Source: Paracoccaceae bacterium
Lineage (GTDB): Bacteria; Pseudomonadota; Alphaproteobacteria; Rhodobacterales; Rhodobacteraceae
DNA: 47,727 nt
Direction of reading: 5' to 3'
NCBI GenBank assembly: GCA_018223085.1
Contig: JAAEZB010000019.1
Span: 1-47,727 of the forward strand
The position numbers and the translations under genes were made by a program. A model generated the notes under the pieces. It was given only the letters and a program-made list of their open reading frames with translations, was not told the origin of the DNA and made no database searches. Of the stretch, positions 33,464-41,149 are shown one piece after another. Each line of letters begins with the position of its first letter. Position 1 is the stretch's first letter.

Positions 33464-34032
33464 CTGTGCTGAGCGTGATACTCGTTGTTGGGCATCATCC
33501 CCGTCGCCGACGCCACACGGTTCGACATGTTGAAGAACCCGGTCACATTGGCAATGTCCCAGATATCGCGATCACTAAACCCAACATCGCGCAGCGCCTG
33601 ACGATCCTCCTCCGTCACTGCGCTGCTCTCCTTGGTCACCTTCTCGGCAAAGCTCAGCATCGCACGCTGACGCGCATCAAGCTGCGCCGCCTTCCAGTTC
33701 ATCACCATGACCTCGCCAAGGATCGGATCGCCCGAAAGCTCCCGCACCGCCGCACCATGCGCCGTGAGGCAATAGAAACACTTGTTGATCGACGACACCA
33801 GAACCGCAATCATCTCGCGCTCAAGCTTGCTCAACCCGCTCTCGGCAAGCATCAGATCGTTGTAAAGCGCCGCAAAAGCGTTGAGTTTGTTAATATCAAA
33901 CGCATGCGCCTTGAGCACGTTCGGCACAAGACCAAGCTTCTCATCGCAAATATCGAAATACTTTTGGGTCGCCTCCGGCAACGGGTCCACCATCGGCAGA
34001 TCAAGCGCCGTGGGCATATCCGGCTGACTCAT
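33460..34032 (-). CDS. AhpD-like peroxidase-related protein
   Basis: The 190-residue protein belongs to the carboxymuconolactone decarboxylase/AhpD family. The redox motif NKCFYCLTAHGAAVRE contains CxxC followed by the catalytic His. The C-terminal part (IWDIANVTGFFNMSNRVASATGM) matches the group annotated as peroxidase-related enzymes. The electron donor and physiological substrate are unknown. I chose the ATG at MSQPDMP, which has GGGAGGA in front; the longer form adds residues across that ribosome site. It is coupled to the OmpA-like gene by an ATGA overlap. Confidence 0.9.
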   Translation of the reverse strand: MSQPDMPTALDLPMVDPLPEATQKYFDICDEKLGLVPNVLKAHAFDINKLNAFAALYNDLMLAESGLSKLEREMIAVLVSSINKCFYCLTAHGAAVRELSGDPILGEVMVMNWKAAQLDARQRAMLSFAEKVTKESSAVTEEDRQALRDVGFSDRDIWDIANVTGFFNMSNRVASATGMMPNNEYHAQHR

Positions 34033-34046
34033 GATTTCCTCCCTAA

Positions 34047-34772
34047 TCACTCCGCCAAAATGCGGTAGTGATACTGTCCCACAACCGTCATCCCGAGGGA
34101 AGCATAGAGCCCATTTGCCGCTGCGTTCTCCTTTGTACAGATAACCGCAAGCGTATGCCCACCATGGTCAAGCGTCCAATAGGCCGCCCGCCGCATGAGC
34201 CACCGGCCAACCCCCTGACGGCGCTGAAACGGCAGGATTTCCACCGCGTGCACCATGCTGATCCCCTCATGCATGGCACAGAAACTCGCCCCCGCCGGTT
34301 TATCGCGCCACCGGCTGACAAATCCGGTCTTGGGGTCACACGCCCGAAACATCACGTCGATCCGCGCCTCATCAATGCCCCCCGACGCCCAGATTTCCCG
34401 CATGATCTCAAGCGGCTCCCACGCCTGAATGGCCGCCGTGCGCGGCGGCACCTCGGTCGCGATATCCTTGGCCTCGGCGGCATACATGTTCACCGGGTCA
34501 ATGACCGCGTAACCCCGCGCGGCAAGCACCTCATCAAGCGCGGTATCGCCCTCGCGGATTTGAAACAACGGCCCTTGGCCCAGCGCCCGCATCGCCTCTT
34601 CCGCCGCCACGATATCGCCATCCTCGAAAGCACCCCGCGCCGTCGCCGCCGAAACCCGCTTGCCGCCGCCCTTGCCCTCGCGAATAAGGAACGGACCACA
34701 CTCGGACGCCGCCGCTGCGGGCCAAGTCGCATCAATCACGTCATAAAGGGTTTGCGCACTCGGCAGGCTCAT
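34047..34772 (-). CDS. GNAT family N-acetyltransferase
   Basis: The 241-residue protein carries a GNAT domain in its C-terminal half: SMVHAVEILPFQRRQGVGRWLMRRAA is the acetyl-CoA loop (QRRQGVG), and CTKENAAANGLYASLGM is the following helix-strand unit. The N-terminal 110 residues look like a second, degenerate GNAT-like half. The substrate is not predictable. It sits between the cinA-like and AhpD-like genes, overlapping the former by 4 bp (ATGA) and lying 14 bp from the latter. Confidence 0.85.
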   Translation of the reverse strand: MSLPSAQTLYDVIDATWPAAAASECGPFLIREGKGGGKRVSAATARGAFEDGDIVAAEEAMRALGQGPLFQIREGDTALDEVLAARGYAVIDPVNMYAAEAKDIATEVPPRTAAIQAWEPLEIMREIWASGGIDEARIDVMFRACDPKTGFVSRWRDKPAGASFCAMHEGISMVHAVEILPFQRRQGVGRWLMRRAAYWTLDHGGHTLAVICTKENAAANGLYASLGMTVVGQYHYRILAE

Positions 34773-35488
34773 TTGAACATCTCCGCAAGTTTCGTCATCG
34801 CCGCGTCAATCTGCGCCCCATCCGTGCCCCGGATAACGATATTGGCGCCGTAAACGCCATTCTTTTGATAAGGGTACGATCCGATGGACAGCTCCGGGTG
34901 CGCCTCTGCCAGCGCCGCCAATGGCCCTGCGATCTCGCCCTCTCCGCGCTCAATCCGCAAGGACTGTGACAAGAGCGGCTGTCCCCCGGTGAGATGCGGC
35001 AACACACTGGCCACCATCGCCTGAAATACCGCCGGAACGCCTGCCATCACATGCACGTTCTCAATGGTAAAGCCCGGCGCGATGGAGACCGGGTTCTCGA
35101 TCAATGCGGCCTTTTCCGGTATCCGCGCCATCCGCTGACGCGCCTCGTTAAACTCAAGCCCCTGCCGCTCATAATGCGCCGCCAAAAGGGCACGCGCATC
35201 ATCGCGCACATCAATGCTCTGGCCAAACGCCTCGGCCATGCAATCGGCGGTGATGTCATCATGGGTCGGCCCGATACCGCCGCTGGTAAAGACGTGATCG
35301 TATAGGTTCGCCAATTCCCGCACCCCATAGACGATATCGCCCCGATCATCGCCCACGATCCGCACCTGCATAAGGTCGATCCCCTGCTTGGTAAGCTCAC
35401 AGGCGAGGTAATGCATATTGCTGTCGCGCGTGCGGCCCGAAAGAATCTCGTCACCGATGACAAGCATCGCGGCGGTGGGGTTGGACAT
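34769..35488 (-). CDS. CinA-like molybdopterin-binding (MoCF) domain protein
   Basis: The 239-residue protein has the MoaB/MogA-type fold found at the N-terminus of CinA: AAMLVIGDEILSGRTRDSN at the start and FTSGGIGPTHDDITADCMAEAFG in the middle. It lacks the C-terminal nicotinamide-nucleotide amidase part of full CinA, a common stand-alone form in alphaproteobacteria. Function is not settled; such proteins may act as pyrophosphatases or bind cofactors. It is first of a tight four-gene minus-strand operon and 47 bp from divergent sfsA. Confidence 0.87.
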   Translation of the reverse strand: MSNPTAAMLVIGDEILSGRTRDSNMHYLACELTKQGIDLMQVRIVGDDRGDIVYGVRELANLYDHVFTSGGIGPTHDDITADCMAEAFGQSIDVRDDARALLAAHYERQGLEFNEARQRMARIPEKAALIENPVSIAPGFTIENVHVMAGVPAVFQAMVASVLPHLTGGQPLLSQSLRIERGEGEIAGPLAALAEAHPELSIGSYPYQKNGVYGANIVIRGTDGAQIDAAMTKLAEMFK

Positions 35489-35535
35489 GGGAAGCCTCCT
35501 TGCCAGATGTCACCTGCATCTATAGGCCCCTGCCC

Positions 35536-36240
35536 ATGCGCTTTCAAACCCTCCTTGTGCCTGCGGTGCTGATCCGTCGCTACAAACGCTTCCTCGCCGA
35601 TGCCCGGCTTGAGGATGGCACCGAGGTGACCGCCCATTGCGCCAATCCCGGCTCGATGATGGGGCTGGCCGACCCCGGAACCCGGATCTGGCTCGAACCC
35701 AATGACGACCCGAAGAAAAAGCTCAAATACGGCTGGCGTCTGGTCGAGCATGACACCGGCCATTTTACCGGCGTCGATACCTCCGTGCCCAACCGCGCCC
35801 TGAAATCCGCGCTTCTCGCCCGCGCCATCCCCGAGCTGGCCCATTATCCGCTCGTGCGCCCCGAGGTGAAATACGGCGAGAAAAGCCGGATAGATTTCCT
35901 CCTCTCCGGTGATGACCTTCCCGACCTCTATGTGGAGGTCAAAAGCGTCACCCTCTCACGCAACCCCGGCCTCGCCGAATTCCCCGATAGCGTGACCGCC
36001 CGAGGCGCCAAACACCTTGCCGAATTGCAAAACATGGTCGCCGCAGGCCACCGCGCCATGATGTTCTATCTCGTCCAACGGACCGACGCCGAAACCGTCA
36101 CCCTCGCCCATGACATCGACCCGACCTACGCCGCCGCCTTCGATGCCGCCCGCGCCGCAGGGATCGAGGTCATGGCCTATGGCTGCACCCTCTCGCCCGA
36201 CGGCATCGACATCGGCGCGCCCCTGCCCTTCCATCGCTAA
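35536..36240 (+). CDS. sfsA: DNA/RNA nuclease SfsA family protein
   Basis: The 234-residue protein has the SfsA features: an OB-like N-terminus (RRYKRFLADARLEDGTEVTAHCANPGSMMG) and a PD-(D/E)xK nuclease core with SRIDFLLSG and YVEVKSVTLS. SfsA was named for sugar-fermentation stimulation and has been proposed to be a nuclease that binds DNA. I chose the ATG at MRFQTLLVPAV, the family start. Its functional role in this organism is unknown. It is separated from map by a hairpin-rich stretch. Confidence 0.92.
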   Translation: MRFQTLLVPAVLIRRYKRFLADARLEDGTEVTAHCANPGSMMGLADPGTRIWLEPNDDPKKKLKYGWRLVEHDTGHFTGVDTSVPNRALKSALLARAIPELAHYPLVRPEVKYGEKSRIDFLLSGDDLPDLYVEVKSVTLSRNPGLAEFPDSVTARGAKHLAELQNMVAAGHRAMMFYLVQRTDAETVTLAHDIDPTYAAAFDAARAAGIEVMAYGCTLSPDGIDIGAPLPFHR

Positions 36241-36259
36241 CCCTCCTCTTCATCTTGGT

Positions 36260-36312
36260 TCAAATACTCTGGGGTGAAGAACCGCCAAAGGCGGTCAGAG
36301 GGGCAAAGCCCC
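36260..36312. repeat. Intergenic hairpin element of a type common in Rhodobacteraceae
   Basis: After GTTCAAATACTCTGGGG come two small perfect hairpins, ACCGCC-AAA-GGCGGT (36281-36295) and GGGGC-AAA-GCCCC (36300-36312). I recall similar AAATACTC-plus-GC-hairpin elements between genes in many roseobacter genomes. It may act as a terminator for sfsA or as an mRNA 3' element. No second copy was seen in this window. Confidence 0.45.
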
Positions 36313-36384
36313 TGCTCCCTCTGGCATCCCGGCGCAATCCGTCCTACATACTGCCGGTCAAAACACAAACGGAGCACCGGGCAG

Positions 36385-37191
36385 ATGATCGGTAAAGGGC
36401 GCCAGACCCGCGACGGGATCAGGATTTACCAAGACGCGGATTTTGCGGGCATGCACAAGGCTGGCGAACTGGCCGCGCGCATCCTTGACGAAATCGCCGA
36501 ACACGTCTTCCCCGGCCAATCCACCGGCGAGATCGACCGTCTGATCGAGGCAAAGGTCGACGCCGCGGGCGCGACCTCCGCCACCATCGGCTATCGCGGC
36601 TACAAACACGCCTCCTGCATCTCGGTGAACCATGTCGTCTGCCACGGCATTCCCGGCGACAAGAAACTCAAAGATGGCGACATCCTCAATATCGACGTGA
36701 CGGTGATCGTCGATGGCTGGTTCGGGGATACATCGCGCATGTATGTGGCGGGCAAACTGAACCGCAAGGCCGAGCGCCTGATCCAGGTAACCCACGATTC
36801 CCTGATGAAAGGCATCGAGGCCGTCAAACCCGGCAATACCTTCGGCGATATCGGCCACGCGATCCAGACTTACGTCGAAAGCCACCGCATGTCCGTGGTC
36901 CGCGACTTCTGTGGCCATGGCCTTGGCCGCGTCTTCCACGCGCCGCCCAACGTGCTGCACTATGGCCGCCCCGGCACCGGCCCGACCCTTGAAGAAGGCA
37001 TGTTCTTCACCATCGAACCCATGGTGAACCTCGGTCGCCCCGAAACCAAAGTGCTCGCCGATGACTGGACCGCCGTCACCCGCGACAAATCCCTCTCGGC
37101 CCAATTCGAACATTCCGTCGGCGTGACCGCCACCGGGGTCGAGATTTTTACCTTGTCTCCGGCGGGAAAGTTCCACCCCACCTACGGCTGA
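36385..37191 (+). CDS. map: Type I methionine aminopeptidase
   Basis: Map removes the initiator Met from nascent proteins. The 268-residue protein has the metal ligands in order: the two Asp in NIDVTVIVDGWFGDTS, His in GHGLGRVFHAPPNV, Glu in FFTIEPMVNLG and Glu in QFEHSVGVT. The substrate His is in VVCHGIPGDKKL. I chose MIGKGRQTRDG, which follows GGAG; the in-frame sequence upstream is the intergenic hairpin element. The pairing with sfsA is seen in related genomes. The assignment is firm. Confidence 0.96.
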   Translation: MIGKGRQTRDGIRIYQDADFAGMHKAGELAARILDEIAEHVFPGQSTGEIDRLIEAKVDAAGATSATIGYRGYKHASCISVNHVVCHGIPGDKKLKDGDILNIDVTVIVDGWFGDTSRMYVAGKLNRKAERLIQVTHDSLMKGIEAVKPGNTFGDIGHAIQTYVESHRMSVVRDFCGHGLGRVFHAPPNVLHYGRPGTGPTLEEGMFFTIEPMVNLGRPETKVLADDWTAVTRDKSLSAQFEHSVGVTATGVEIFTLSPAGKFHPTYG

Positions 37192-37340
37192 TCCGCGCCG
37201 CGCCTGTGCTAGCACAGCCTTCTGGCCCGCCCAAATTGACCTAAGGGAAATCTCCGGTATTTTTCCCACATGGTCAAAATTTAATGCGTGTTTTCAAGAT
37301 GATAATGAATCATTTGAGGGCCTGCGACCCTGAGAACCAT

Positions 37341-37369
37341 TTGCAACAGGTCTATGGCGCCCGTATATA
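37341..37369 (+). promoter_or_regulatory. Predicted sigma-70 promoter of the TRAP binding-protein gene
   Basis: TTGCAA (-35) and TATATA (-10) are separated by 17 bp. The transcript would begin just before a perfect hairpin, CTACGCC-AC-GGCGTAG (37374-37389), placing a stem-loop at the mRNA 5' end. A dyad ATGAT-N5-ATCAT (37299-37313) lies upstream as a possible operator. Confidence 0.55.
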
Positions 37370-37433
37370 GCCCCTACGCCACGGCGTAGCGATACGCCGA
37401 TCTGACGTTCACAATCAAAAGGAGGCTCGCGCG

Positions 37434-38480
37434 ATGTTCCCCTTCAAATCCGCAGCCCTCGCCGCCCTTCTCGGGCTCACCGCAACCCAAGGTATCGCAC
37501 AGGAAGTCACCCTGCGCTTCCAGCATTTCGTCTCGCCGAAATCCGCGAACCCAAAATATTTCATCGAGCCCTGGGCCGAAAAGGTCGAAAAGGACTCGAA
37601 TGGCCGCATCAAGGTCGAGATTTACCCCTTCATGCAACTCGGCGGCAAAGCCCCGAGCCAGTATGACCTGATCCGCGACGGCGCGATTGATGGCGGCTGG
37701 GTCATCCCCGGCTATCAGCCCGGTCGCTTCCCCGAAGCCGAAGCCATGGAAATGCCTTTCCTGGTGACAAAATCCGCCGAAGAGGCCTCCAAGGCCGCCT
37801 GGCTTTATACCCAAAAGCACCTGATGGACGACTTCAGGGATGTCCACGTGATCGCCGCCCACATGCATGGCCGCGGCCTCGTGCACAAAAAAGGCCCCGC
37901 CGTGGCCTCGGTCGAGGACTTCTCCGGCCTCAAACTGCGCGGCCCCTCGCGCCCGGCAACGCTGCTGTTGAAGAAACTCGGCGCAACACCAATCGGCATG
38001 CCCGTCCCCGCCTTCCCCGAAGCCCTCTCCAAAGGCGTTGTGGATGGCGGCGTGATTACCTGGGAAATGTCGCCCTCGCTCAAGCTCGACGAGCTGACCG
38101 ATAGCCACACTGACGTGGCAGGCGATAAATCGCTCTACAATCTCTATTTCATCTGGGCGATGAACAAAGACAAATACGAGAGCCTCCCCGATGATCTGAA
38201 GGCCGTGATCGACGCCAACTCCGGCTTCTTCGCCTCCGCTTGGGCCGGTCGCGCCCATGATACCGGCGATAAGGTCGGCAAACAGGTCATGACCGACGCA
38301 GGCAACGAAATCGCAACCCTGAGCGAAGAAGAAACCGCGCGCATCAAGGTCCTTGGCGACGAAGTCATCGCCGACTGGATCGAAGAAGTGAGCCGCAAAG
38401 GCCTCGATGGGGCCGCCCTCATCGACGACGCCCGCGCCGCAGTTCAGGTCACCCGCGACGTTTCGGGCCGCGAATACTGA
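37434..38480 (+). CDS. TRAP transporter substrate-binding protein (DctP family)
   Basis: This periplasmic protein captures an organic acid or similar solute for a TRAP transporter. It has 348 residues: a signal peptide (MFPFKSAALAALLGLTATQGIA), then the DctP fold with TLRFQHFVSPKSANPKYFIEPWAEKVEKDSNGRIKVE, and LRGPSRPATLLLKKLGATPIGMP, where the Arg is the usual carboxylate-binding residue. AAAAGGAGG is a strong ribosome site. No TRAP permease genes (DctQ/DctM) adjoin it, and a terminator follows at once, so it is an orphan. The ligand cannot be deduced. Confidence 0.93.
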   Translation: MFPFKSAALAALLGLTATQGIAQEVTLRFQHFVSPKSANPKYFIEPWAEKVEKDSNGRIKVEIYPFMQLGGKAPSQYDLIRDGAIDGGWVIPGYQPGRFPEAEAMEMPFLVTKSAEEASKAAWLYTQKHLMDDFRDVHVIAAHMHGRGLVHKKGPAVASVEDFSGLKLRGPSRPATLLLKKLGATPIGMPVPAFPEALSKGVVDGGVITWEMSPSLKLDELTDSHTDVAGDKSLYNLYFIWAMNKDKYESLPDDLKAVIDANSGFFASAWAGRAHDTGDKVGKQVMTDAGNEIATLSEEETARIKVLGDEVIADWIEEVSRKGLDGAALIDDARAAVQVTRDVSGREY

Positions 38481-38499
38481 TCCCGATCTCACAAGCACA

Positions 38500-38529
38500 A
38501 AGGCCGCCCTCCCTCAGGGCGGCCTTTTT
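38500..38529 (+). terminator. Intrinsic terminator after the TRAP binding-protein gene
   Basis: AAGGCCGCCCT pairs with AGGGCGGCCTT around CCCTC and is followed by TTTC. It is strong, and closes a single-gene transcript. Confidence 0.9.
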
Positions 38530-38592
38530 CATGTCCGCCGTTTGGCCCCTTCCACACTTGCCCGAACGCGGTTCATGCCCTAAAGCGCCCCC

Positions 38593-39474
38593 ATGCTCGA
38601 TGATGATATTGACGATATTCACCCGCTCTTTCACGGCGCGCCTTCCACGGCGGGCTTCAAGAAGCTGCGCAAACGCATCGTGCGCCAGACCCGCGAGGCG
38701 ATTAACCAATACGGCATGATCGAACGCGGCGGCGAGAAACAAAAATGGCTCGTCTGCCTCTCCGGCGGCAAAGATAGCTACACGCTCCTCGCCGTGTTGC
38801 ACGAGTTGAAATGGCGCGGCCTTCTGCCCGTCGACCTCCTCGCCTGCAACCTCGATCAGGGGCAGCCCAACTTCCCCGCCACTGTCCTGCCCGCCTTCCT
38901 TGAGAAAATGGGCGTCGAGCACCGCATCGAATACCAAGACACCTATTCCATCGTGAAGGACAAGGTGCCTGCTGGCCGGACCTACTGCGCCCTCTGCTCG
39001 CGCCTGCGTCGCGGCAATCTCTACCGCATCGCCCGCGAAGAGGGCTGTTCGGCGGTTGTCCTCGGCCATCACCGCGACGACATCCTCGAAACCTTTTTTA
39101 TGAACCTCTTTCACGGCGGACGCCTTGCGACCATGCCGCCCAAACTGGTCAACGAAGAAGGCGATCTTTTCCTCTATCGTCCGCTCGCTCATGTCGCCGA
39201 GGCCGATTGCGAGAAATTCGCCACCTCGATGAACTACCCGATCATTCCCTGCGATCTCTGCGGTTCACAGGACGGGCTGCAACGCCAGCAGGTCAAACAA
39301 ATCCTCGACCAATGGGAAAAGAACGCCCCCGGTCGCCGACAGGTCATGTTCCGCTCGCTGATGAACATCCGCCCGTCCCACATGCTCGACCCGAAACTCT
39401 TCGATTTCGCCGGTCTCGAACTGGGATCGAAACAATTTGAACAAATTGACACAGAAATTCCCAAACTGCGTTAA
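38593..39474 (+). CDS. ttcA: tRNA 2-thiocytidine(32) synthetase TtcA
   Basis: TtcA thiolates C32 of certain tRNAs with an Fe-S cluster and ATP. The 293-residue protein has the PP-loop [14 protein letters not shown], the cluster-binding CALCSR motif (two Cys) and the third region [35 protein letters not shown] is also diagnostic. The start ATG follows a spacer typical of the window. It lies 56 bp before the EAL gene on the same strand. Confidence 0.96.
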   Translation: MLDDDIDDIHPLFHGAPSTAGFKKLRKRIVRQTREAINQYGMIERGGEKQKWLVCLSGGKDSYTLLAVLHELKWRGLLPVDLLACNLDQGQPNFPATVLPAFLEKMGVEHRIEYQDTYSIVKDKVPAGRTYCALCSRLRRGNLYRIAREEGCSAVVLGHHRDDILETFFMNLFHGGRLATMPPKLVNEEGDLFLYRPLAHVAEADCEKFATSMNYPIIPCDLCGSQDGLQRQQVKQILDQWEKNAPGRRQVMFRSLMNIRPSHMLDPKLFDFAGLELGSKQFEQIDTEIPKLR

Positions 39475-39530
39475 CGGCTGACTTAGATCCCCTGCCCTAA
39501 CCTGCGCTGGATTGTTTGCAGGGGATAGGC

Positions 39531-41042
39531 ATGCACGCGCAAGACTGGATGAGGGCAACCTCGCGTTACTTTCAGGTGCTGGCACCGGTGATCGCGCTTG
39601 GCGGTTACCTGCTCTTGGGCGAACTGTGGCTGCTAAGTGTGCTCGCCCTCCTGCCGCTGGCAACCTTCCTCGCAACGCCCTCTGCTCCCGCGCGCACGCA
39701 CCTGCCTGAGCAAGAGGACATGCTGACCGGGTTATTGACCCGCGATGGTTTTGAAAATCGCCTGCGGGCCTTTTTTGTGCGCCCGGTTGAGGGGCAAACG
39801 GCGACCGCGCTCTTCCTGCTTGAAATCACCGGCTTTGCCGAGATTAAAACCCGCCATGGTGAGGCGGCGGCGGATGCAGTCCTGCGCCAATCCGCCTTTC
39901 GCATCCGCGCCGCCCTGCGACAGAGCGATCTCATCGCCCGCGTGAGCGAGTCGCGCATGGCGATCTGCCTGTCCCCTGCGCCTTCGCTGGATGACGAGGC
40001 CTGCTTGCAACTCGCCACCCGGCTTCAAACTGCCTTAGAAGAACCTGTGGCCTTACCTGTCGCCTCCATTTTACCGGGGTGGAGCTTTGGCATCCATCGC
40101 TGCTCTCTGACGGCGGATAGCGCCGAGCTTGCGTTTGATCGCGCCGCACAGGCGCTTGAGGATGCCCTGCGCACCGGCCCCTCTGCGCTGCGCCTCTTCA
40201 CACCTGCACTCGGACGGCGTGCCACGCGTCACCGCCGCATTGCCGAAGACGCCGGTCACGCGCTTGACCGCGACCAGATCGAAGCCTGGTTTCAGCCCCA
40301 GATTTCAACCGATACCGGCGCCGTAACCGGGTTTGAGGCTCTGGCACGCTGGAACCATCCGCAGCTCGGCCTCGTGCCACCCTATGATTTCCTTCCTCTG
40401 CTGCAAAAATACGGCCAGTCCGAACGCCTCTCGGATCGGATGCTGCAACACGCGCTTTCGAACATACGCGCATGGGACGATGCCGGGCTTTGCGTGCCCT
40501 CCATCGGCGTCAACTTTGCCGCCGAGGAACTGGCCAACCCCACCCTGCCGGACAAAATTTCTTGGACACTGGACCGATTCGACCTCGCCCCGGAACGGCT
40601 TACAGTGGAAATCCTCGAATCCGTGGCCCTTGGCCCCGGCGACTCGACCGTGATCGACAATGTGAACCACCTCGCCGCCATGGGCTGCCCAATCGACCTT
40701 GATGATTTCGGCACCGGCCACACCTCGATAAGCGCCATGCGTCGCCTCTCGGTATCGCGCGTGAAGATCGACCGCTCCTTCGTGACCCGTATAGATCAGG
40801 ACGGCGACCAACAGCGCATGGTCGCGGCGATCCTGACCATGTGCGAAAGACTCGGGCTCGAAACTCTGGCCGAAGGCATCGAGACGCCGGGGGAACACGC
40901 CATGCTGGCCCAGCTCGGCTGCACCCATGTGCAGGGCTTTGGCATCGCCCGCCCCATGCCCGCCGCCGAAACCGCCCCCTGGATCGCCCGGCACAATACC
41001 ACGCTCTCGCCGCCCCCGACCATCGGTCGCGGCACCGCTTAG
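39531..41042 (+). CDS. Cyclic-di-GMP phosphodiesterase: membrane anchor, degenerate GGDEF, intact EAL
   Basis: The 503-residue protein begins with two hydrophobic segments (about 15-55), then a GGDEF-like domain in which the signature is SESRM (ARVSESRMAICL), so cyclase activity is not expected. The EAL domain (about 255-490) keeps its catalytic set: FEALARWNHP, NFAAEEL, VEILES, DDFGTGHTS, KIDRSFV and LAEGIET. Hydrolysis of c-di-GMP is therefore predicted at the inner membrane. I chose the ATG six bases after AGGGGA over an upstream TTG. It precedes yidC by 107 bp. Confidence 0.92.
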   Translation: MHAQDWMRATSRYFQVLAPVIALGGYLLLGELWLLSVLALLPLATFLATPSAPARTHLPEQEDMLTGLLTRDGFENRLRAFFVRPVEGQTATALFLLEITGFAEIKTRHGEAAADAVLRQSAFRIRAALRQSDLIARVSESRMAICLSPAPSLDDEACLQLATRLQTALEEPVALPVASILPGWSFGIHRCSLTADSAELAFDRAAQALEDALRTGPSALRLFTPALGRRATRHRRIAEDAGHALDRDQIEAWFQPQISTDTGAVTGFEALARWNHPQLGLVPPYDFLPLLQKYGQSERLSDRMLQHALSNIRAWDDAGLCVPSIGVNFAAEELANPTLPDKISWTLDRFDLAPERLTVEILESVALGPGDSTVIDNVNHLAAMGCPIDLDDFGTGHTSISAMRRLSVSRVKIDRSFVTRIDQDGDQQRMVAAILTMCERLGLETLAEGIETPGEHAMLAQLGCTHVQGFGIARPMPAAETAPWIARHNTTLSPPPTIGRGTA

Positions 41043-41149
41043 ACCCCGGCACAGGCGTCAAACCCGCCGATTCCCCACAATCCACTTGACCTTTGCCCCT
41101 CACCTCTGTTGAACCCTCCCAAAGTTTCAAGGAACAGGTGTCTTCGGCA

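Noticed and set aside
37295-37316. Fur/Mur box upstream of the TRAP binding-protein gene
   Set aside because: GATAATGAATCATT is only a partial match to the GATAAT array, and the gene has no evident metal link; kept only as an unassigned dyad.
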